Source: Leptothrix discophora
GTDB taxonomy: Bacteria > Pseudomonadota > Gammaproteobacteria > Burkholderiales > Burkholderiaceae_C
Reading direction: 5' to 3'
DNA: 64,000 nucleotides
NCBI RefSeq assembly: GCF_030705305.1
Contig: NZ_JAUZEE010000004.1
Location: 248,001-312,000, forward strand
Positions within the stretch are counted from its first letter, which is position 1. Each line of letters starts with the position of its first letter. Both the position numbers and the translations under genes were made by a program. Below are positions 58,301 through 64,000 of the stretch, piece after piece. The notes under the pieces were generated by a model. The model was not told the origin of the DNA and made no database searches. It saw nothing but the letters and a program-made list of their open reading frames with translations.

Positions 58301-61300
58301 GTTGTCACGGTGGACGAACCTGCTGGCTCAGGCTTGGTCAGCACGACCTGCACCGAGCCCGAAGCGTACTTGGTCCCGTTGGCGGTGGTGGCGGCGTCGG
58401 ACAGGCTGATGGTGCCGGTGGTGACGCCCGCTGCCACGGTGCCCTTGGAAGTCCAGTTGGCGCCGTTGTCGGTGCTGAACCACCAGGTGTCGCCGGACAC
58501 CAGGTTGGTGACGGACAGCACATCGGTGCTGACGTTGGTGATGCCGTCGCTGTTGCTGGGGCCCTTGTCGTTCGCCGCGGGCATGCTGATGGCCGGTTTC
58601 AGGACTTCGAGCTGGAGGAATACGTTCTGATTCCAGGTGTCATAGGCACCATACGTCGTACCACCGATGAAGTTGATGTTCGACCAAGTCGAGTAGGACC
58701 CGCTGAAGGACGCGGCGGCGTAATAGATTGAGCCGCTACGCCAGCCTGTTGGCACGACGTTCGCACCCGTCGTGCCGTTGAGCTCATCCCAGAGCGCAGC
58801 GGTGTCGGTCGTGTTGGCCGTGCTGTTGTTGACCAGTGCGACCGCACTTGCGCCGTTCAGCGGGCCGGTCGGCAGCGACAACTTGAAGTTCGGCAAGATG
58901 ACCGTGTTGCTGCGGTTGCTGTCCGAGACGAGCGCCGCTGTGGTTGCCGTGCTGGTGCTGTTGAAGAGCTTGTTGAGTGATGTCGCAAAGGTGGTCGTGT
59001 CGGTGCCGGCGCTGGTGCCATCGCCACTGATGTCCAGGTAGTAGTAGGTCTTCACCCCGGAAACCGTGGTGTAGGGCGCAATCAGGTTCCAGCCCTCTAC
59101 GGACACGCCGTTGTAGTCGCCGTGCAGCGTGTAGCCACGGGTAACGGTGACGCTGTTGGTGCTGCCTGTGCTCAGGTTGCCCGCCGCATCGACGGTGTAG
59201 AGCTTGTAGGTGCCAGCGGCCAGGCCGGTGGTGCTCAGCGAGGTGGCCGTGGCCGCCGCCACGGTGGTCTTGGCCCAGACCTGGCCACCGGTGCCAGTGG
59301 TGGCGTCTGCTGCCAGGGCCTCGATGGCCGCTGCGCTCGTGAAGCCGGTCATGTCGGTGCGCACCAGGTAGGCGGTGCCGGCTTCGGTGCTGGTGACCTG
59401 GGCGTTGTCGCTGTTGTTGGTGAGCGTCTCGGCCACGAGGGTCGCGCCAGGCGCGGTGGTGTCCAACCGGTACTGGAAGTTGCTGGTCGCCACGTCGCTC
59501 TGGTTGCCCGCCTTGTCGGTGATGCGGGCATTGAAGCCGTGGTCGGTGCCGGCGGTGGTGGGCAATGCGGACGGTGTGATGTCCACAAAACCGTCCGTGA
59601 AGTGGGCCGCCGTCAGCTTGACCGCCGCGCCCAATGCCGTGGTGCCGTTGTACAGCTGCAGGGCGTCGTCCACCACGGCGTTGGTGCCCGACAGGCTGAT
59701 GCGCACGGTGGGGGTGGTGTCGTTGCTGGTGACGCCACTGGTGGTGTAGGTCGCCGTGACCGGCAAGGCATCGTCGATCACCGAGATCGTGGGTGCCAGC
59801 GGCTTGGTGGCGTCCAGCGTGAAGGTGACGAGTTGGCTGGCCGTGTTGAGGTTGCCTGCCGCATCGTACTGGCGCACCTCGACCTGGTAGTCGCCGTCGC
59901 TGCCGGGGGCGCTGTAGCTGTCGCTCCAGTCGCTGACAAGCGTGTCGTAGGTGGTGGCCGTGCTGCTGGACTTGCGGCTGACCTTGTACTGGACCAGTGC
60001 ACCCGACTCGATCGTGCTGCCTGAGGTGGGGAAGCTCAAACGGGCGTCGCTGGTGTAGCGGTCACCATTGGTGCCGCCACCGCCTGCTGAGGCGTTGTCG
60101 GTGTCAAGGGTCAAGCCGATGTTGGGCGCGGCCGGCGCGGTGGTGTCCACCATGTAGCTGGCGTTGTCGGCCACCAAGGCATGGGCCAGGTTGAAGGTGG
60201 CCACCTGCCCCACCGCGTCGACGATGCGACCGCCGTTGAGCGTCAAGCCGTTGGCCGCGATGCCGATGCCGGTGACATCGTTCTGGCCCGCCAGAATGGT
60301 GTAGGCGAAGCTCAGGGTGTCGGTGCCACTGCCGCTGGCGTAGTTGGCCTTGGGCGTGGTGTCGGTGCCTACCGTCAGGCCCAGTTGTGGCGTGCCGGTG
60401 ACCCAGACCTTTTCCGAGAACTTGACGGTGATGGTGACCACGTCACCCGCGTTGAGCGTGTTGCTCTGGATGCCGGTTGCCGAGGCGATGACCACGGGCG
60501 TGGCCGTGATCGCCGCACCCGCCACGGCGGGCGCGGTCGTGTCCACGGTGATGCTGAAGTCGGACGAGTAGCTGCTGGCCACGTTGCCCGCCTTGTCTTC
60601 CAAGCGTGCCTTGAACGTGGCTTTGCCCTCCGTCAAGGCCTGCCCTGCGGTGAGTGTGTAGCTCCAATCCCTGCCGCTGACCGTGGCCACACCGAGTCGG
60701 GTGCCGTCCTTGTAGACGACGACTTCGTCGTTGGTGGCCAAGTCCGCGTTCAGCTGCCCCTTGAGGGTGGGCGTGGTGTCGTTGGTCAAGCCATCGGCAT
60801 TGATGGTTTCGTCTGCGGCGCGGAAGCCGGTCTTGTCGAAGAAGTTGCCACCAGAGCGCACGTAGCCACCCGTGCCGCCCGCACCATCGGTTGCGACGTT
60901 GGTGAAGGTGGTCGAGCCTGCGGCTTCGTTGAGCGGTGCGTAGACCACTTGCTCGGCCTTGCGCGTGAGCAGCGGGTCGGCCACCAGCTCGGCTGGCGTG
61001 AGCACCTTGTTCCAGGCCGCTACTTCGGCAATGTTGCCGCCGAAACCGGTGCCCAAGTTGGGGTTGACGCCGGTTCCGAGCGTCAGTGCGTAGGTGCTCG
61101 CGGCAGTACCGAAGTTTCGGTAGCCGATGGTGCTGGCGACCAGGATGCCGTCATAGTAGAAATTCCAGGTCGTTGAAGTACCGACCGTCACCCCTGTGAG
61201 CGCCACGTTGTGCCAGTCGGTGTCGGGCAGGATGCGGGTGGTCACCGTTGTGCCACCACCGGGCGACTGGAGGCTGAGGTAGAGATTCGTGTCGCCAGCA

Positions 61301-64000
61301 ACACCGCTCGTGGCCAGGGTGACATAGGCCATCGTGTTGCCGCCGGTCGGGTTGGGCCCTGTGATGCCGGAGCTCACCGCCAAGTACACGTTGTTGCTGT
61401 TGTAGGCGCCGCTGTCCTTGAACCAGCCACTCGCGCTGAACGTGTTGGTGGTGGTGAAGTTCACCACCGCACCGGCAAAGTTGCCATACCCGACCCCACC
61501 CTGGATGACAGAGAGCGAGTTGGCACCTGCGCGCCAAGGGTTGCCCGTGGCCAAGTTGTCTTCCGCCCGCAAGATGCTGGCGTCGACGGTGGGTGCCACG
61601 GCATCGACCATGTAGGTGGCGTGGTCTGTGACCGCAGCAGAGGTCATGGAGATGCCGGTCACCGAGTTGCCGGCCTTGTCCTGAATGTCCGCAGTGCCCA
61701 GCACCAGCGCGTTGGCGGGGATGCTGACGCCGCTGGTGTCCAGCTGGCCGGTCTTCACCGTGTACTCGAAGGTGAGGGTCTTGAGGTCGGCACCCAGGCT
61801 CTTGAAGGTGGCCGACACGGGGCTGGTGCCGGGAGCGATGAGCAGGTTCAGGGTGGGCGACCCGGTGACGGACACCTCCTCCGTGAGCTTGACGGTGGCG
61901 GTGAGCACATCGCCGGCGTTGAGGAAGTTGTTCTGCGCACCCGTGGCACCGGACAGCGTGATGCTCTCCACCATGGCCGCCGTGGTGTCCAGCGTGTAGG
62001 TGACGGTCTGCTCAGAGCCCACGTTGCCAGCCTTGTCGGTCTGGCGCACCTTGACCGTGTACACCCCATCGGCACCCGATGCGGCCGGTGTCGGGTAGGC
62101 GTTGCTCCACGCCGTGTAGGTGCCTGCGTCCTTCTTGACCTGGTATTCCACCAGGGCGCCCGATTCGAGCGTGGCAGCGGTCGGCCCGGTGACCGCGCCG
62201 TTCTTGGTGATCTTGTCCGTGTCCGAACCGCTGAACGCCGCGTTGCTGCTGTCGGTGGTCAAGCGCGCATCGGGCGCTGCGGGAGCGGTCGTGTCCAGCG
62301 TGAAGGTGATGGTCTGCTCGGGGCCCACGTTGCCCGCCTTGTCGGTCTGGCGCACTTTGACTTCGTACACATCGTCCACCGTGGGTGGGGTGTAGGTCGT
62401 GGTCCAGGCACCGAAGGTGCCCGTGGCGCCCTTCTTGATGCTGTACTCGACCACCGCGCCGGCTTCCAGGCCGGTGCCCGAGGGGGCCGTGATGGCCGAC
62501 ACGTTGGTCAGGAAGTCCGAGGTCGAGCCACCGCCGCCCAGCGCCATGTCGTTGGTGCTGTCGGTCGTGAGCCTGGCGTTGGTCAGGCCCGGCTTGGTGC
62601 TGTCGAGCGTGAAGTCGACCGTGGTGATGCCGCTGGTGTTGCCCGCCACGTCCTTCTGGCGCGCTTCGACCTTGTACGCGCCGTCTTTGGTGGCGTCTGC
62701 GGCCGGGGCGGTGTAGCCCGTGGCCCAGCTTTGGATGACCGAGCCGTCCTTGGTGACCTGGTATTCCAGCGTGGCACCGGGCTCCACGTTGGTCGGTGCC
62801 TTGATGGCACCGCTGTTGGTGAGGCCGTCGCCGGCCGTGCCGGTGCCACCCAAGCTGGCGTTGCTGCTGTCGGTGGTCAGCGCGATGTTGGGCGCAGCCG
62901 CCAACAAGTCGGCGGTGAAGGACTTGGTCGCATTGGACTTGTTGCCCACCGTGATGGAGCCGCCCGCAATCGCCGTGGCCTCGACGTTGACCGTGTAGGT
63001 CTTGCCGTCCTGCAGCTTGCCGCTGGCCACGGAGCCAGTCCAGATGCCGGTGGTGCTGTCGTAGCTGCTGACGGCGGCCGTCACTTCGGGCAAGCCCGCG
63101 CTGGTGAGCGTGACCTTGAAGCTGCCTGCGTTGTAGCTGCTCTTGACACCGCTGTTGCCCGCGATGGAGCCGCTGATGGCAAAGCCCGCCGTGTTCTCGG
63201 CCGCGTTGACGACGTTGTCGCTGGTCACCCCGTCGATGAGGACGTTGGTGTTGGTGGTCTTGAAGTCGTACTCGACGGTGCCCGTGTAGGCGTTGCCCGC
63301 CACGTCGGTGATGGCGCCCGCAGGGATGCTGGCCGTGTAGTTCGTGAGTTTGGCAAAGCCCGCCGTCGGCGTGATCGTCACCTTGTTGCCGCTCACCACC
63401 ACCTGCGCGGTGCTCACGTCCACCGTCACGGTGGGCACGTCTTCTGTGGTGATCGCACCTTCGGCGTCGATGACCTTGCTGCCGGCTGCCGGCGTGAAGG
63501 TGATGCTGCCCGTGCCCTTGGCCACGTTCTCGTTGAAGGTGATGACCACCGAGCCCACCGGCGGCAGCTCGTCGGCCACGCCCGAGTTCTCGCTCTTGTC
63601 CACCGGGCTGAAGCTGTTCACCGTCGGCGCCACGTTGTCGACGACCTGCAGGCCACCCAGGGACTGCAGGCTCGACACGTCAAGCATCGTGTTGCCGGTC
63701 GCATCGGCGGCGCCGTTGGCCACGAAGCCGAGCACCACGTTGCGGGGGTCCAGCCCGGCGTTCGGCCGGACGAAGACGTTCCAATGGGTGCCGTCGACGG
63801 CCACCACGTCGGTGACGGTCGCGTCCGTGGCGGTGAAGTTCGCCGGCGTGAGCGCAACCGCCACGGCTTCGGACAGCTCGACGGTGAACCGGAAGTCGCC
63901 GCGGGCGATGTCCGGCAGGGTCGTGACGTTGTCGGTCACCGAGAGGATGGCCGGTGCCACGTTGTCGATGCGCTGGACCACGCTGGTCAGCGGCGTGCTC
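52375..64000 (-). CDS. Giant Ig-like/LamG adhesin with RTX and type I secretion C-terminus, N-terminus off right edge
   Basis: The frame is open to the right end, so at least 3,875 residues are encoded and the start is not in the window. Many Ig-like domains of about 90-110 residues with the motif TVDTTAPA or TFTLDTTAP alternate with three LamG-like (concanavalin-type) domains near 61.0-61.5, 57.6-58.1 and 55.3-55.7 kb (FSASGWFKDSG, YTIELWFKADAP, MTFEGWFKADAP). RTX nonapeptides lie at about 53.5-52.8 kb (GGSGNDVVMGDG, GGAGNDWIAGGNGSDAIYGG). The end DVFYWQRGDAG plus DQIRDFTPW is the VCA0849-type secretion target. It probably acts as a cell-surface or biofilm adhesin. Confidence 0.9.
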   Translation of the reverse strand, partial: STPLTSVVQRIDNVAPAILSVTDNVTTLPDIARGDFRFTVELSEAVAVALTPANFTATDATVTDVVAVDGTHWNVFVRPNAGLDPRNVVLGFVANGAADATGNTMLDVSSLQSLGGLQVVDNVAPTVNSFSPVDKSENSGVADELPPVGSVVITFNENVAKGTGSITFTPAAGSKVIDAEGAITTEDVPTVTVDVSTAQVVVSGNKVTITPTAGFAKLTNYTASIPAGAITDVAGNAYTGTVEYDFKTTNTNVLIDGVTSDNVVNAAENTAGFAISGSIAGNSGVKSSYNAGSFKVTLTSAGLPEVTAAVSSYDSTTGIWTGSVASGKLQDGKTYTVNVEATAIAGGSITVGNKSNATKSFTADLLAAAPNIALTTDSSNASLGGTGTAGDGLTNSGAIKAPTNVEPGATLEYQVTKDGSVIQSWATGYTAPAADATKDGAYKVEARQKDVAGNTSGITTVDFTLDSTKPGLTNARLTTDSTNDMALGGGGSTSDFLTNVSAITAPSGTGLEAGAVVEYSIKKGATGTFGAWTTTYTPPTVDDVYEVKVRQTDKAGNVGPEQTITFTLDTTAPAAPDARLTTDSSNAAFSGSDTDKITKNGAVTGPTAATLESGALVEYQVKKDAGTYTAWSNAYPTPAASGADGVYTVKVRQTDKAGNVGSEQTVTYTLDTTAAMVESITLSGATGAQNNFLNAGDVLTATVKLTEEVSVTGSPTLNLLIAPGTSPVSATFKSLGADLKTLTFEYTVKTGQLDTSGVSIPANALVLGTADIQDKAGNSVTGISMTSAAVTDHATYMVDAVAPTVDASILRAEDNLATGNPWRAGANSLSVIQGGVGYGNFAGAVVNFTTTNTFSASGWFKDSGAYNSNNVYLAVSSGITGPNPTGGNTMAYVTLATSGVAGDTNLYLSLQSPGGGTTVTTRILPDTDWHNVALTGVTVGTSTTWNFYYDGILVASTIGYRNFGTAASTYALTLGTGVNPNLGTGFGGNIAEVAAWNKVLTPAELVADPLLTRKAEQVVYAPLNEAAGSTTFTNVATDGAGGTGGYVRSGGNFFDKTGFRAADETINADGLTNDTTPTLKGQLNADLATNDEVVVYKDGTRLGVATVSGRDWSYTLTAGQALTEGKATFKARLEDKAGNVASSYSSDFSITVDTTAPAVAGAAITATPVVIASATGIQSNTLNAGDVVTITVKFSEKVWVTGTPQLGLTVGTDTTPKANYASGSGTDTLSFAYTILAGQNDVTGIGIAANGLTLNGGRIVDAVGQVATFNLAHALVADNASYMVDTTAPAAPNIGLTLDTDNASAGGGGTNGDRYTSDARLSFPTSGSTIESGALVQYKVSRKSSSTATTYDTLVSDWSDSYSAPGSDGDYQVEVRQYDAAGNLNTASQLVTFTLDATKPLAPTISVIDDALPVTATYTTSGVTSNDTTPTVRISLSGTNAVVDDALQLYNGTTALGAAVKLTAAHFTDGFVDITPSALPTTAGTDHGFNARITDKAGNQSDVATSNFQYRLDTTAPGATLVAETLTNNSDNAQVTSTEAGTAYLVRTDMTGFTSAAAIEALAADATTGTGGQVWAKTTVAAATATSLSTTGLAAGTYKLYTVDAAGNLSTGSTNSVTVTRGYTLHGDYNGVSVEGWNLIAPYTTVSGVKTYYYLDISGDGTSAGTDTTTFATSLNKLFNSTSTATTAALVSDSNRSNTVILPNFKLSLPTGPLNGASAVALVNNSTANTTDTAALWDELNGTTGANVVPTGWRSGSIYYAAASFSGSYSTWSNINFIGGTTYGAYDTWNQNVFLQLEVLKPAISMPAANDKGPSNSDGITNVSTDVLSVTNLVSGDTWWFSTDNGANWTSKGTVAAGVTTGTISLSDAATTANGTKYASGSVQVVLTKPEPAGSSTVTTAGTKLTAAALAALKQDGEIGKSTMDYTIDASVPTVTTRLATVQDNVDSYTWTQPATALRIGSTAGAANANKASVSASVSGDYTIELWFKADAPAAGGGVTQQIFGTGPVEMVLTAAGNLQGLSSTTATYGVVSAGWHHLAVSQSAVNTGTALNPVYAYTVFLDGVQQTGSLSLNTAPSAAATMNVTLGNSPYAARAWGLNGLIGPVQIWDNARARTDVLADMRNLGLSDGNLKGHWLMDEASGTTLANQVSGGSAGSINAGAATVSLGAAAGRSFNSNDPTPTLTGSVSAALGANEVLAIYDGTVEVGTATVNTDLSWNFTPTTALSAATHTFTARVRETAGNLAAASGSVAVVVDTTAPTADATKPSDIGLAVSGSSGASTDTSATGNGATSLEATTRLIDITTEAGALMTVTLSRTGGGTVTKTVVGNGLTVVGIALTTADVATLGDGVITVNAVATDASGNTVSAAPTSFKLDTKAPTLSITDTTSATASGAVTYTFDFGESVTGFDAADITLTNGTKGTFGAVAGSNNAKYTLVVNLPSGTEGTDLGVSVASGTGIGVADASGNSFIAGATAAAQAWDTKAPTISSFTSTTADGSYKVGTTINITATASEALASGASITATLNSGGTVTLTRDLTDATKLTGTYTVLAGQNSTDLDVSSFTVASGTNDAVGNVMTSGLPTATANTLAGAKALVVDTQAPTVVSVTDNVSDTWTGSDFVFTVTFSEKVEGTLGTGHFTASSGSVTGVTAKGLNASGQDVYEVSVSPPTATATGSMFLTLNGLAGGVQLQDALGNNVAASTSLATLDTQSIDTVGPVATASLTRAKDDVAEFLWTVAATQATRIAASTIASTSTNHVTVTGTVGGSMTFEGWFKADAPTSTNNQDLFMLTIPTSATPAGDKYVELFLQAGSLVTWNSVTYAKTMGSFNSSAWTHYAMTTDGAGTWQLFVNGVLMNTVTGAQTVPAAANVTLKLGNHLTAGQSLNGLVGNVQIWDSQRTASEIAQDMTTVISTDTNLKGSWLMDGSTTNLVTGGAVATRGSGVTEAAINRSYVSNDGTQTVEGSISSTVDATYKVVVFDGAVRLGEAVVSGTSWSFNTPTLAEGDHTLTARLSDRAGNMSAASLSYAVNIDTKAPAVDLDDSVDTVQASYSFTAIDPLNITIAPKMALPAETDIAKITLVVGGKASTDVLSLGATALTLDTTAQSGSNATIGTTGVDWAYNGSMLTFTKNGGGNFTAAQVQLIEKALTFSTSETTPSSAPTFAFTHVDATGNASASATINVTVSPQPYITLFSDTTEASVGRIGSTESDGVTAAGLLAVRGLGTSWQYSLNNGINWESVTDTDGTKASTLWTGVSADATAARIYLAEGTYTAANVLVRQDAASTTNYGLRRFTPTNLEVDWFTKATEQTGIRVNGVRSTDAGRTTAISGDAAGDGTLVNGATGTGKGETLTLAHLGLEQGKQSGVESPASVTLTFSNLSNVKVFKTSGGVSSETTSVTMKDVIDGIVKLEYSQADSSFTTSGAFARADYTVSETGWNSAVNYSRSLAFIFTNSNALIYGDASGNGARGHTAYTATGGVVAEAGAAGLDSLLGGSGNDVVMGDGSGGGGSYGLGAVAPRAGGSAGGAADVIYGGAGNDLLFGDGYSGSTVAVFGSGSPGAEGGLGGGGSGGSYNNLTAATAAPISTPVGGGGAGGAAPGSTAGVGSGGAATVGNTSAGMAGVSFTTTDAQVGGGGGGVRNGGLNQNAAVIEDTGATVNGWVFNNTTVTGYNSHSQITVVYDGLLGRMKSNLTITSQTPGVGLDTICGGAGNDWIAGGNGSDAIYGGTGNDVMWGVGGAVSGANNDVFYWQRGDAGTSASDQIRDFTPWTGATGMTIDLRGLLENHVNGSTLNLKDWITSITFGAASSTTAATINTSMGSVFGDSTLPTTTAATQMVIDVDGAGAGTVTQTLYFRNWSAGTANPDTWVANAWLVV

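Overview
The window looks like a chromosomal segment of a GC-rich betaproteobacterium of the order Burkholderiales, in the Leptothrix/Sphaerotilus/Rubrivivax neighbourhood. This is inferred from the gene order rpsP-rimM-trmD-rplS, hda-HAD-pcnB-folK and murJ/rpsT, the GC-rich codon use and the protein styles; no 16S gene is present. No plasmid, phage, insertion sequence, integron or CRISPR signature was seen.

Bases 1-26 kb are mostly housekeeping. In order: a partial gluQ coupled to a LysR regulator that faces a pirin gene; DUF599 and CobD/CbiB-like membrane proteins; a CoA-type Nudix hydrolase; the rpsP-rimM-trmD-rplS operon; a TM2-like protein; a PhoU-like/Pit phosphate pair with a Pho-box-like site; folK-pcnB-HAD-hda (the last three chained by 4-base overlaps); an AI-2E family permease; a SirB1-like protein; murJ; rpsT; a ferredoxin-type flavin reductase; an epimerase; an HtrA-like protein lacking its catalytic His; a rhomboid; tRNA-Leu(CAA); cysM; a Nudix hydrolase; and amtB with an unknown overlapping partner.

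Bases 26.3-37.4 kb hold the most unusual locus. All genes lie on the minus strand. In transcription order they are: a GspE/PilB-like protein with replaced catalytic residues, a bactofilin, a TPR-like protein, a large protein with a degenerate receiver domain, a Ras-like small GTPase, an unknown protein, a Roadblock/LC7 protein, a PAS protein, a PhnD-like binding protein without a signal peptide, and a small FimV-like LysM/TPR protein. The parts resemble the separate polarity and type IV pilus positioning modules of Myxococcus (GTPase, Roadblock, bactofilin, pseudo-receiver, pilus ATPases) combined with a FimV-like hub. I regard this as the best candidate for an undescribed system, probably for spatial organisation of the cell envelope or surface machinery.

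Bases 37.5-64 kb are a surface region: a coupled exported protein and lipoprotein; a MotB/SiiA-like stator protein; a three-gene set (YjbR/TfoX-like, DUF2442, small basic protein); and two giant genes. One encodes about 2,600 residues with ten nearly identical 115-residue cadherin-like repeats followed by a serralysin-type zinc metalloprotease. The other, cut by the right edge, encodes at least 3,875 residues of Ig-like and LamG domains ending in RTX repeats and a type I secretion signal. A 17-bp palindrome occurs four times between 23.7 and 43.5 kb.
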